Shown here one piece after another: positions 55,160-63,056 of a DNA stretch of 64,000 nucleotides (its first letter is position 1; each line of letters opens with the position of its first letter). This DNA comes from Gracilimonas sp965227785 (GTDB lineage: Bacteria > Bacteroidota > Rhodothermia > Balneolales > Balneolaceae), in NCBI RefSeq assembly GCF_965227785.1, contig NZ_OZ245785.1, positions 2,666,001-2,730,000 on the forward strand. Direction: 5' to 3'. The position numbers and the translations under genes were made by a program. The notes below the pieces were generated by a model that was not told the DNA's origin, did no database searches, and saw nothing but the letters and a program-made list of their open reading frames with translations.

Positions 55160-55477
55160 CTACAAATTCTTCAACAGATATTTCCAAAAACTTATAATCA
55201 GTCCCGGATTGATGTCTCGATCGTGTAAGTCTCTTTTAGTCCATTCTTTATAATATTGTTGAGCACGCTTACTAAATTTTTCTATAGGTTTGCCACCTCC
55301 ATCACCCTTTGGGCAATCTCTACTACTTAATTTGATGTTAGCATGCTCGGTATCAATATGAATTTTTACACAAATGGGCTGATTGTCTTTTCTTCGGTTA
55401 TTTATTTGTTCGGCAATCCATTGCTGAGTAATATATTCATTGGATTGAGACTCCCCGTTTATGGTAATCGTAATCAT
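55160..55477 (-). CDS. unknown 105-residue protein
   Basis: The protein starts MITITINGESQSNEYITQQW, has a mixed alpha/beta N-terminal half and a Gly-rich turn (PKGDGGGKPIEKF), and ends in an aromatic stretch (LIISFWKYLLKNL). I do not recognise the family. It lies 57 bp from the preceding small gene on the same strand; both may be one transcript. Confidence 0.45.
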   Translation of the reverse strand: MITITINGESQSNEYITQQWIAEQINNRRKDNQPICVKIHIDTEHANIKLSSRDCPKGDGGGKPIEKFSKRAQQYYKEWTKRDLHDRDINPGLIISFWKYLLKNL

Positions 55478-55654
55478 TGTACCCTGCTTTAATTAAAGTT
55501 CATGTATGTAGTAAGAGCAGTTTTATGACAATTCCTTACAATTTATTTTAAACACATTTTCATGTCTTGCTTTTAAAGGCTTGAATTATGTAATTAGAAC
55601 ATAATAAGAGGCGACATTTCTTGGCAATGGTAAATAACAACAAGACCAAGAAAC

Positions 55655-56071
55655 ATGAAAAGATTACTAACTCTGATCCTGTTGGTATGTGCATTTAATG
55701 CTGTTCAGGCACAATCCAGAACAGGTGGAAAGAACTTTTACGTAAACTCTACCAGTACTGCACTGTTTGATACTACAAGTACCAGCTCCAACCTCTTGGT
55801 GGTACTCAAGAAACACGATAATGTAGTACTTCTTGATAGTGTAAATAACCAATGGGGTAAATTTAGATACAAAGATAAGGTGGGGTATACCTTACTTACG
55901 GACTTCAAACCAGGTAAAGTTGTTATTTCAAGTTATTCTTATCGAACCGGGGCAAGGTGCAAAGATGGGACAAGTAGCTCTGCGACAGGGCGCGGTGCCT
56001 GTTCACACCATGGTGGTGTAAGTTATTGGCTTACTTCTACTCGGGAATCTGTCCGTATAGTTAATAATTGA
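55655..56071 (+). CDS. secreted SH3-like protein with DUF3761
   Basis: The 138-residue protein has a signal peptide (residues 1-19, ending AVQAQ) and a bacterial SH3-like segment (LFDTTSTSSNLLVVLKKHDN, NQWGKFRYKDKVGYT). Its tail is a DUF3761 motif with two Cys and the HHGGV core (ARCKDGTSSSATGRGACSHH). DUF3761 tails occur on secreted and phage-associated proteins of unknown function. An 8-bp dyad (TTTCTTGG/CCAAGAAA) surrounds the region before the start codon. Confidence 0.75.
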   Translation: MKRLLTLILLVCAFNAVQAQSRTGGKNFYVNSTSTALFDTTSTSSNLLVVLKKHDNVVLLDSVNNQWGKFRYKDKVGYTLLTDFKPGKVVISSYSYRTGARCKDGTSSSATGRGACSHHGGVSYWLTSTRESVRIVNN

Positions 56072-56120
56072 TCATTCCAAAGAAAAGAGTACACCTATAG
56101 AAGGACCAAGAGTTGTCATT

Positions 56121-56645
56121 TCAAATAAACTTTAATAGAACATTGAAGTCTGACCATATCTTTTTGATAACACCCTTTTCAGTGTTGTTTATGGTTGACG
56201 ATTCAATTCTTTTATCTTTATTCTGGTCGTGGAAAAGCAGATAAACGAACTCAAAATCCTCGCATAAAGTGTGCATTATGGACTGACCAACACCTTGCTT
56301 GACGGCAGAACCGTTTTGGCTTTGTTTATACTCAACAGCAACTAAGTAGGGCTCGGTGATAATGAAGTCGGGATAATTCCTTGAACCAAACAAGGTTTTT
56401 CTTTTTCGGCCATATTTACCTTCCTGACCTTCCCAATAGAATGACTTATTCGCTTTGCCTACATAGTCTTTATATCCACAATCCTTAAAATATTTTTCCA
56501 AATACTGAATTATAAGTGGTCTAAGCTCTGTCTGAATATGGACCTCAGATTTGTTTATAGTATTTTTTCTGAATTGTGGATTAGTAGTCACATATTCGTG
56601 AAGCCCCGATAAAAAGTGATCGACTTTTTTTGTTTTCTTTTTCAT
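56121..56645 (-). CDS. PD-(D/E)XK nuclease-like protein
   Basis: The 174-residue protein shows a nuclease core: an early Glu (VHIQTELRPLI), Asp in RNYPDFIITEP and the E-x-K of LVAVEYKQSQNGSAVKQG, followed by a helix with Gln (QSIMHTL). This is the order of restriction-endonuclease-like folds. No methyltransferase or partner gene is adjacent, so a stand-alone defence or repair nuclease is possible. The start is taken at 56645. Confidence 0.6.
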   Translation of the reverse strand: MKKKTKKVDHFLSGLHEYVTTNPQFRKNTINKSEVHIQTELRPLIIQYLEKYFKDCGYKDYVGKANKSFYWEGQEGKYGRKRKTLFGSRNYPDFIITEPYLVAVEYKQSQNGSAVKQGVGQSIMHTLCEDFEFVYLLFHDQNKDKRIESSTINNTEKGVIKKIWSDFNVLLKFI

Positions 56646-56766
56646 GTTAATACCCCCGATTTATTTAAGTATCCGATTATAATCGACATCTGCTATACAA
56701 GCAAATAAATCAAAGTATGACCAAGAATTAAAAATGTGGAAAATCAACGATGGAAGAATGCCAGAA

Positions 56767-58503
56767 CTAATAATTCAAATTGCTGGTAATTCCCTTTTTG
56801 TCTTTAAGCTCAAATGAAAAAAGGTATAGTGTTTTATTGTTAGATCTTTTCACTTCAAAAGCACCACCAAGCTGAGAAACCAACACCTGTATTAATTGTC
56901 TTCCTACCTCATCATTCTTGTTTAGGTCATCAATATTAGTATGCAGAGTAATTTCTGTAATGAGTCTTTTATTATTTTCTTCTACAGAAACTTCAATGCT
57001 TTTTTTTGCCTCCAACACAGATTTTAGAATGCTGGTCATACATTCATTGATCCATAGGGCATAAGTAAGCGCCTGATTTACATTGATAAGTATGGGTTTA
57101 ATATCCAGTTTAACATCAAAGTCCAATCCTGCAAAACCTTTTTTGCTATAGTTTAGAATATCCGGTACAAAGTCAGTGATTAATACTCGCTTCATATCAT
57201 CGGACTTGTAAATCACTTCATGAACTGCGGCCATAGATTTAATACGTAATTGAGTCTGAGATAGAACTTGTTTGACATCTGGGTTTGTATTTTCCATGTT
57301 TTCTAATTCTAAGAAAGCTGTCATAACAGCCAGATTATTCTTAACCCTGTGATGAACTTCAGCAAACAACCGTTCTTTTTGCTCAGTAATGACATTATTT
57401 TTGTCATTCAGTTTAAAACTCAGTTTTCTTAATTTGTTATGACTGAGTGTCAACATAGTAGAAAGAAGCAGAACCAAGAGAAACCCTCCAATCATTGCAT
57501 TACGGGTGCTGTCAATCTCGGAGGAGAAGTCACTTTCAGGTACTAAAACGGCGATTGCGAGTTGCTGCTCTGGAGTAACAGAGTATGTCTTTTCAATACC
57601 CCACCATTGTCGGCCGTCACTTTTGAAGGACACTATTTTGTCATTGGGATACTTAAGCAGATCGATAAGAGGTTGGTTGCCAAATTCTTTAGGTGTAGAG
57701 AGAAACTCATTCTGTAACTCTGAGGCTGGTAGATTTTTATAATCGGAAGGTAATCCAATGATGTTATTTTCTGTCTTAGTGAGTACGAACACCTGGTTAT
57801 TAGATGTAAGGTCAAGGTTTTGAGAAAAGCGGGTGATGTCAGTAAGCGTAACATCCAAGGCAATAATATGTCTGACTGTATCTGGAGGATTCTCTGCTCC
57901 TAAAATTGATGCCGTTAATCCAAGTTCTTCGGTCATATAAACGTATGGCTCTGTCCAGTATAAGTGAGAGCCATTTCCTTCTAAAGCACCGATAAACCAT
58001 GGGCGTTTACGGGTATCAGTTTGCAGTGGCTGCTCCCATGAGTCTAGATTAACCGGTGTACTATCACTATCCATTGTAAACCGGCTCCATCGCTCTGTCA
58101 TGCCCCAGCGGTCTACAAATACCTCTCTGTTTAGCCACTGTCCATCAACAGAATCAGGAAGAACATTTAATTCATAGCCACGAGTGTCAGCAATACCAAT
58201 AGAAGAGACCTGTGGGTACTGTCTGATGATGGGAATAAGATATGAATTATAAGATGAGGGCGGAAATTGATCAAAAGACTGAAGGTCTTGCTGCTGTTTG
58301 AGAGTGAGGGTAATATCTCTTACCGGTAGAAAAAACTCATCCAATTCACTTTGAACCCGATCAGAAGATTGGGCAATCAACTGAAATGCAAAGTTCTGTT
58401 TTGTTTCTTCTAATTCGAATAAAATGTACCCCATCACTAAAGCAAATAGAAAAACCACACCTATCGCCATGTGACTGGTTCCCCTTTGTAGATCTAAAGC
58501 CAT
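56767..58503 (-). CDS. HisKA_2-type sensor kinase
   Basis: The 578-residue protein has two membrane segments (about residues 10-30 and 335-356) flanking a Cache-like sensor region, then a HisKA_2 dimerisation domain RLFAEVHHRVKNNLAVM (His about 380). The following ATPase region is poorly conserved: the N box reads ALWINECMTSILK and the Gly-rich G1/G2 loops are not evident. It may therefore be catalytically weak or inactive. No response regulator is adjacent. Confidence 0.75.
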   Translation of the reverse strand: MALDLQRGTSHMAIGVVFLFALVMGYILFELEETKQNFAFQLIAQSSDRVQSELDEFFLPVRDITLTLKQQQDLQSFDQFPPSSYNSYLIPIIRQYPQVSSIGIADTRGYELNVLPDSVDGQWLNREVFVDRWGMTERWSRFTMDSDSTPVNLDSWEQPLQTDTRKRPWFIGALEGNGSHLYWTEPYVYMTEELGLTASILGAENPPDTVRHIIALDVTLTDITRFSQNLDLTSNNQVFVLTKTENNIIGLPSDYKNLPASELQNEFLSTPKEFGNQPLIDLLKYPNDKIVSFKSDGRQWWGIEKTYSVTPEQQLAIAVLVPESDFSSEIDSTRNAMIGGFLLVLLLSTMLTLSHNKLRKLSFKLNDKNNVITEQKERLFAEVHHRVKNNLAVMTAFLELENMENTNPDVKQVLSQTQLRIKSMAAVHEVIYKSDDMKRVLITDFVPDILNYSKKGFAGLDFDVKLDIKPILINVNQALTYALWINECMTSILKSVLEAKKSIEVSVEENNKRLITEITLHTNIDDLNKNDEVGRQLIQVLVSQLGGAFEVKRSNNKTLYLFSFELKDKKGITSNLNY

Positions 58504-58829
58504 AGTTTCCCTTTTTTAAGGTAGCCAATAAAATATTAAGAGAGATTTAAGGGCAGTTTGTTACAAGTTACATTGTAAAAGCAAGTAAATTGGATGATTT
58601 GTGCTTAAAACAGTTAATTATGGTATGAAGCAAATGTTAACAGAAAAGGTCTTTGTCAGGATACTTGTGTAAGTCTCCAAAAGAATATATACGGTGGTTA
58701 TATAAACTATTTGAACAATGAAGGAAGAGAACTCAGGGTTATTCTTGACATAAATTAGGTGCAGGTTTGTGGTAGTCAGGGTCTTCAATTACTTTTATGA
58801 TTATAATAATAAATTAGATTGGTCGTATT
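58504..58829. other. 326-bp intergenic region, nothing clear
   Basis: This AT-rich space lies between the divergent kinase and DUF2513 genes and probably contains both promoters. I saw no tRNA, repeat array, strong hairpin or further gene. Confidence 0.5.
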
Positions 58830-59216
58830 ATGAGATTGGATGAAAACATTTTTCGGAATTTACTTCTATACACCGAAAGCCTTGAAGCGGACTCTTTTAC
58901 TAGAGGTGATGAGTTTTGTAATGGCTTCATTCAAAAACATGGTGTTATTAAAGAAGCTGTAATTGTTGAACACCTGCAATTAGCTCAAGAAGCTGGATTC
59001 ATTGACGCGGGCTTTGAGGAGGGAGCAAGTGGGGGGACAGATCTGAACTATGTGAAGAGGCTAACATACGATGGACATCAGCTACTGATTAAGATCCGGA
59101 GTGAGACCACTTGGAATAACATCAAAGCCAAAATAAAAGAAGAAGGTTTAGAGGGCTCCATCGATGCCGTGAAAAAGTTAGGTGAAGCATACCTACAAAA
59201 TAAACTGGGTCTATAA
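58830..59216 (+). CDS. DUF2513 protein
   Basis: The 128-residue protein matches the DUF2513 pattern: N-terminal helix pair, HLQLAQEAGFIDAG, then LTYDGHQLLIKIRSETTWNNIK with the hallmark LT-x-x-GH and Trp. DUF2513 proteins are small, winged-helix-like and frequent in phages and mobile islands; the function is unknown. The membrane peptide gene follows 16 bp downstream, so they are likely co-transcribed. Confidence 0.8.
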   Translation: MRLDENIFRNLLLYTESLEADSFTRGDEFCNGFIQKHGVIKEAVIVEHLQLAQEAGFIDAGFEEGASGGTDLNYVKRLTYDGHQLLIKIRSETTWNNIKAKIKEEGLEGSIDAVKKLGEAYLQNKLGL

Positions 59217-59232
59217 TTTAAAGGGGAATACT

Positions 59233-59436
59233 ATGTGGAAATTTACACAAGGCACTTCAATTTTTGCTGGAATGTTATTGGTGATTACTTTCATAGCCAG
59301 TGAGAGTGCACCACAACAGGCGGCCGGTGCTGCCATATCAATTGGTCTGGCTGTAATTCCTTATTGTTTAGCCAGGGCTACTGCAGAGGTTCGGAAAGAA
59401 AAAGAGAATCAGCCTGAGAATGCCTTTTTTGAATAA
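59233..59436 (+). CDS. small two-TM membrane protein
   Basis: The 67-residue protein has two hydrophobic stretches (about residues 8-26 and 31-48) and a charged tail. The ATG at 59233 follows AAGGGGA and is preferred over the upstream start at 59182, which lies inside the DUF2513 gene. Its stop abuts that of the convergent gene with no gap. Function unknown. Confidence 0.6.
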   Translation: MWKFTQGTSIFAGMLLVITFIASESAPQQAAGAAISIGLAVIPYCLARATAEVRKEKENQPENAFFE

Positions 59437-59703
59437 TTACAAGCGCCGGGGGAATGGTATTTTTAGAACAGATTCGCCTGAATAAATAAAGGCAGCATAT
59501 AATTCCCTCAACTTACTTGTTGATATATCAAGCAATTTCACTAAATCCTTTTGTAGGGGATAAGGTGTTTCATCATCATATTTGATGAGCTCAGCTACCA
59601 ACGATTTATATTTCTTATCCGAACCAAAAATTGAGCTTACGGTATTCCTTTCGATGGCAAGTGCTACAAGTAAATCCTTATATCGTAGTTCTGTAAAAGC
59701 CAT
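59437..59703 (-). CDS. small unknown protein, HTH-like
   Basis: The 88-residue protein is helical. The stretch PLQKDLVKLLDISTSKLREL could be a helix-turn-helix, so a small DNA-binding protein is possible. No family is recognised. Its stop directly abuts the stop of the convergent membrane peptide gene. Confidence 0.45.
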   Translation of the reverse strand: MAFTELRYKDLLVALAIERNTVSSIFGSDKKYKSLVAELIKYDDETPYPLQKDLVKLLDISTSKLRELYAAFIYSGESVLKIPFPRRL

Positions 59704-59801
59704 ATCAACATTATATGATTGAAGAGAAAAGGTTGTAAAGCTCTCAAGACTTATTCCGGAAGAAATCGATCACTTTATAAAGGCACTATTGACTTAACTA
59801 C

Positions 59802-59987
59802 TCAATTAAATCTTATCACCATCATTTCTTGAATAATCTTAGCAATCTCATAACGCTCGGTTTTAATAGCCCAATTGAATGCTTCCGGTAGTTCCTCAAA
59901 ATCTTGTTTACAATTAGGGTATAGCACCGATATAATTTTTATATACCCGGCCTTATCCAAAAACTTTTCAAACAACTCTTGACTCAT
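59802..59987 (-). CDS. small unknown protein, second of a coupled pair
   Basis: The 61-residue protein is helical and hydrophilic (MSQELFEKFLDKAGYIKIIS). Its ATG overlaps the stop of the upstream 96-residue gene (ATGA), so both are translated together. The two-small-gene layout resembles toxin-antitoxin pairs, but neither product is recognised. Confidence 0.45.
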   Translation of the reverse strand: MSQELFEKFLDKAGYIKIISVLYPNCKQDFEELPEAFNWAIKTERYEIAKIIQEMMVIRFN

Positions 59988-60274
59988 TTTGTTGTTATTT
60001 CATTAAAATATTCGTCATAATCTAAATGAGGAAAACCTTTGATACCCTCTCGCTGGAGCTCTATAGTCTTTTGCTCAATATCATGAATAACCTTTGTGCC
60101 TTCCCACACAGTAGGTTGGTCGATCCATTCCACATGATAATCCCCGAATCCTGAGCCATACCAGTATATTACTCTGGGCTTCTCCAGATGAATCATGCCT
60201 AACTGTAGGAATCGTTCAATGTGGGCGAACCTGTGCTTTTTTAAATCTTGACCATTCATAACTGCTGACAACAA
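59984..60274 (-). CDS. small unknown protein, first of a coupled pair
   Basis: A 96-residue protein with an aromatic centre (PRVIYWYGSGFGDYHVEWID) and charged ends. The start may be the first ATG or five codons later (MNGQDLKK). No family recognised. It is divergent from the SRAP gene with a 57-bp space between them. Confidence 0.45.
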   Translation of the reverse strand: MLSAVMNGQDLKKHRFAHIERFLQLGMIHLEKPRVIYWYGSGFGDYHVEWIDQPTVWEGTKVIHDIEQKTIELQREGIKGFPHLDYDEYFNEITTK

Positions 60275-60331
60275 TTCATATTCTGGAAATCAAATAGTAC
60301 ATTTTGGCAACTAATAAATCAACTAAGGCTT

Positions 60332-61042
60332 ATGTGTGGTCGGTACGTGCTATTTAAACAGATTCAATCGATAGACGAATTTCTCAATGCAGTGGACAGT
60401 GGTAAATACCGGGCGCCGGGCAAACAGGGAGAGTTTGAGTTTCACCCAAATTACAATGTAGCCCCTACCAATATAATGCCGGTTGCTTATACCAATGAGG
60501 AGGGAAAAAGAATACTCGAGCCAATGCACTGGGGTTTTATGGGGTGGAAGCCTAAAAAGGGAGATCGTCCATTCTTGCCGATCAATACCCGTGATGATAA
60601 GGTCAGGAAGAGTCGTATGTGGACTAATCCCTTTCTGCATAAGAGATGTATAGTACCAGCCAATGGGTTTTATGAATGGACCGGAAGCAAAGGCAATAAG
60701 ACACCGCACTACATATACCCAAAGAGTGGAGATTTTATGGGGTTCGCTGGTATTTACTCTGAATTAGCACCTGAAGACAAAGGTGCTGAAAGGTCTTACT
60801 CTATCATTACCACAGAGCCTAATAAGGTTATGGAGGATATTCACGACCGTATGCCGGTTATCCTTCACCCTTCAGAGTTTGATGACTGGCTGAACCCGGA
60901 AAATGATGATCCCAACTACCTGAAAGACTTTCTCAAGCCTTATCCGGATGATGGGATTGAAGAGCATATCGTATCCAAAGCAGTGGGGAATGTCAGAAAT
61001 AACGAGCCAGGGTTGATAGAGAAGGCTGACCTTTTTGGTTGA
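60332..61042 (+). CDS. yedK: SRAP-family (YedK/HMCES) abasic-site protein
   Basis: SRAP proteins bind abasic sites in single-stranded DNA and shield them through a covalent bond made by Cys2. Here the protein starts MCGRYVLF, so Cys2 becomes the N-terminus after Met removal. Other active-site elements are APTNIMPV, the Glu in ANGFYEWTGSKG, and the His in IHDRMPVIL. At 236 residues it is a typical bacterial YedK. The presence of a Y-family polymerase 2 kb away fits a DNA-damage tolerance role. Confidence 0.93.
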   Translation: MCGRYVLFKQIQSIDEFLNAVDSGKYRAPGKQGEFEFHPNYNVAPTNIMPVAYTNEEGKRILEPMHWGFMGWKPKKGDRPFLPINTRDDKVRKSRMWTNPFLHKRCIVPANGFYEWTGSKGNKTPHYIYPKSGDFMGFAGIYSELAPEDKGAERSYSIITTEPNKVMEDIHDRMPVILHPSEFDDWLNPENDDPNYLKDFLKPYPDDGIEEHIVSKAVGNVRNNEPGLIEKADLFG

Positions 61043-61044
61043 CC

Positions 61045-61842
61045 CTACAACCTATGTTCAATAGCCAATGATTGAATGTCTTCTGAATCGGAAGTTATAC
61101 CCATCGCAGAAATTCCTTCTGCACTTAGTTGCTGAAAGTGATGATCTGTCCACGCATTTTCAAACTCTTCTGTCGAATCGTTATAAATAATCAGGGGCTT
61201 AAATACCCGGTCATTTTTTTGGATGTCGTTAAAAGAGTACCAAGCTCTTTCAATGAGAATTTGAAGTTTATAACTATGCACTTCTGAAATCGTTTTTGAC
61301 AATACCTCATTCGTGCCATTTAAACGCAGATCAATAGTATGTTCCATTTTAACACCAGCAACTTTGTAGTCTTCATATACCTTTGTTTTTTGAGATTTAA
61401 AATACTTCACAACTCTGCTTTTAAAATCTGATCTGCTGTATTCTTTGATTTGATAGATTAATGAACTTGCTTCACTTATGGCTTCAATTATCATATTAAT
61501 TTTATATGATAAATTTTCCTCAGTAGCCTTTGTAATAAACTCATCATTGACGAAATCAATGTTATAGTGATTGCCTATAATTCTAATCTCATCCAATTTA
61601 TTTTGGGTATAATTTTCTCCAATGTCTATTCCAAACATATACAACAAGGAAACCAACTCTCCATTATCAGTAATAGTGAATTCATTTTCATTTTTTTCAA
61701 TGACGATTTCAACACAGTCATCATTAGGTAGTAATCGGTTAGTTACTAACTGATATGTTTCTATATTTCTTTCTATTGGTTTACAATGCCAGTCCTTGAA
61801 ATATGTACTATTAATTAATTCAATAATATTCGAACAGCTCAT
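61045..61842 (-). CDS. DUF1828/DUF1829 protein
   Basis: The 265-residue protein has a DUF1828 region (about residues 25-110, with FTITDNGELVSLLYMFGIDI) followed by a DUF1829-like C-terminal half. Proteins with this pair are found in islands near restriction and other defence genes, and the function is not established. Its ATG overlaps the stop of the upstream 155-residue gene (ATGA). Its stop is 3 bp from the SRAP stop on the other strand. Confidence 0.7.
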   Translation of the reverse strand: MSCSNIIELINSTYFKDWHCKPIERNIETYQLVTNRLLPNDDCVEIVIEKNENEFTITDNGELVSLLYMFGIDIGENYTQNKLDEIRIIGNHYNIDFVNDEFITKATEENLSYKINMIIEAISEASSLIYQIKEYSRSDFKSRVVKYFKSQKTKVYEDYKVAGVKMEHTIDLRLNGTNEVLSKTISEVHSYKLQILIERAWYSFNDIQKNDRVFKPLIIYNDSTEEFENAWTDHHFQQLSAEGISAMGITSDSEDIQSLAIEHRL

Positions 61843-62306
61843 AATAGTATTGCGTTTTGATACCCATATTTAATATCAACATTACATTCTATAGCGAAAT
61901 CACGAACAGCATCATTTGGATCTGAAATAGAAATTTCTCCTTCCGGTATTTCATAAACCTCCCTTTCATGCATGCTATTCAAAAAAAAGTGTTTATGAAG
62001 CCCTACTCCTCTAATATATCTTTGCTCTAAATGTGACCAATGCTGACTACCCATATCCCATCCTCGCACTAAATATTTCTTTTTATATGTAATCGAAAAT
62101 CCGTGCTTCCTAATACCTCGTTTATTTTGATACCATCCTCTCCATTTTAATTCCCTACCATCCTCAGCAATCAAATCCACAAGAAACTTTTTTTTAACTG
62201 CTCTACCTTCTTCGGTTCCGTTGTCTTCCCATTCTATTGTTTCCAGGGTATACTTTTTAACGTTATAAAGATCATCTATTATTGTTCTATTAATGGTCTC
62301 CGGCAT
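61839..62306 (-). CDS. unknown partner of the DUF1828 protein
   Basis: The 155-residue protein begins MPETINRTIIDDLYNVKKYT. It contains GWDMGSQHWSHLEQRYIRG and GVGLHKHFFLNSMHEREVY, with His clusters HWSH and HKH that could bind a metal or form an active site. I recognise similar His-rich small proteins next to DUF1828 genes but not a named family. It is the first gene of a two-gene operon, with a 4-bp overlap to its partner. Confidence 0.55.
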   Translation of the reverse strand: MPETINRTIIDDLYNVKKYTLETIEWEDNGTEEGRAVKKKFLVDLIAEDGRELKWRGWYQNKRGIRKHGFSITYKKKYLVRGWDMGSQHWSHLEQRYIRGVGLHKHFFLNSMHEREVYEIPEGEISISDPNDAVRDFAIECNVDIKYGYQNAILL

Positions 62307-62318
62307 AAGCTAAATTTC

Positions 62319-62345
62319 GGTCATTTTACTTGTATATACATATTA
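62319..62345. promoter_or_regulatory. motif shared with the polymerase promoter, site 1
   Basis: GGTCATTTTA followed four bases later by TATATACATATTA sits upstream of the 155-residue gene. The same two-part motif occurs at 63002, with a spacer of three bases. It may be the binding site of an SOS or island repressor. Confidence 0.5.
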
Positions 62346-62378
62346 TTAACTAAAATATCTCTTCATATAGGTTAATCT

Positions 62379-62990
62379 TTATACAAAAAAGAACTCTTCA
62401 TCCACTTCCTGCATCAATCGCCAGTCTAACTGGTCCAGAATGTATACCAGGTGAAAGAACCGGTGCTCGTCGGTCTTTACGACATAGTTTAGCTCTTTGG
62501 TAATCATTACGTTCTCTGTATGGCGGGTCGGGATGCCAATTATCTGGGCAGAATTGATCTTCCCCGACTGAAATCGGTAAGGCTGCATGCGTTGAATGAG
62601 GGGGCGTTCGGTGCCATCATAGTGTTTTTTGGCCAGCTCTTCGGGAAGCAGTTCAAACCGGTAGGGCACGATACGGTGAGCCCGGGATGGGAGGTGCTTA
62701 TGCCGCTGCACGTACACCAGCATCCGGTCAATAGTTCTTCCCTCATATCCCGGCGCCGGAATCAAACTCCAAAGTAGCTCCTCTTCATTAAAGACCAAGT
62801 CTAAAACATCACCGGCCTTAGTTTCAATGGTATAGAAGGATTTGCTAACTCCTCCCTGAACCTTGCTATGGCAAGAGCGCACCTGGGCTACATCTCTTTG
62901 GTATGGGTTACTCCAGTACGGGGCTTTAAAGCCTCCATACCGGGTAAAGACTGCCAACATATCTACAAGTGGAAATTTGTTCATGACCAA
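62379..62990 (-). CDS. unknown 203-residue protein
   Basis: The protein is hydrophilic, with a mixed alpha/beta composition and no signal peptide. The likely start is Met3 (62984) given the phrase MNKFPLVDMLAVFTRYGG. Clear stretches are GYEGRTIDRMLVYVQRH and IVPYRFELLPEELAKK, neither tied to a known family by eye. It is divergent from the Y-family polymerase gene across a 66-bp regulatory gap, which suggests joint control in a damage-tolerance cassette. Confidence 0.55.
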   Translation of the reverse strand: MVMNKFPLVDMLAVFTRYGGFKAPYWSNPYQRDVAQVRSCHSKVQGGVSKSFYTIETKAGDVLDLVFNEEELLWSLIPAPGYEGRTIDRMLVYVQRHKHLPSRAHRIVPYRFELLPEELAKKHYDGTERPLIQRMQPYRFQSGKINSAQIIGIPTRHTENVMITKELNYVVKTDEHRFFHLVYILDQLDWRLMQEVDEEFFFV

Positions 62991-63001
62991 TAATTCTGTT
63001 T

Positions 63002-63046
63002 GGTCATTTTAAACTATACACATATTTTATACATATCAATATGTAC
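63002..63046. promoter_or_regulatory. motif shared with the DUF1828 cassette, site 2
   Basis: GGTCATTTTA-N3-TATACACATATTTT is the second copy of the motif at 62319. It is followed by a small dyad, TACATA-N4-TATGTA. The site lies between the divergent 203-residue gene and the polymerase gene and fits a SOS-box-like operator, though it does not match the E. coli LexA consensus. Confidence 0.5.
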
Positions 63047-63056
63047 AGAGAGAAAT

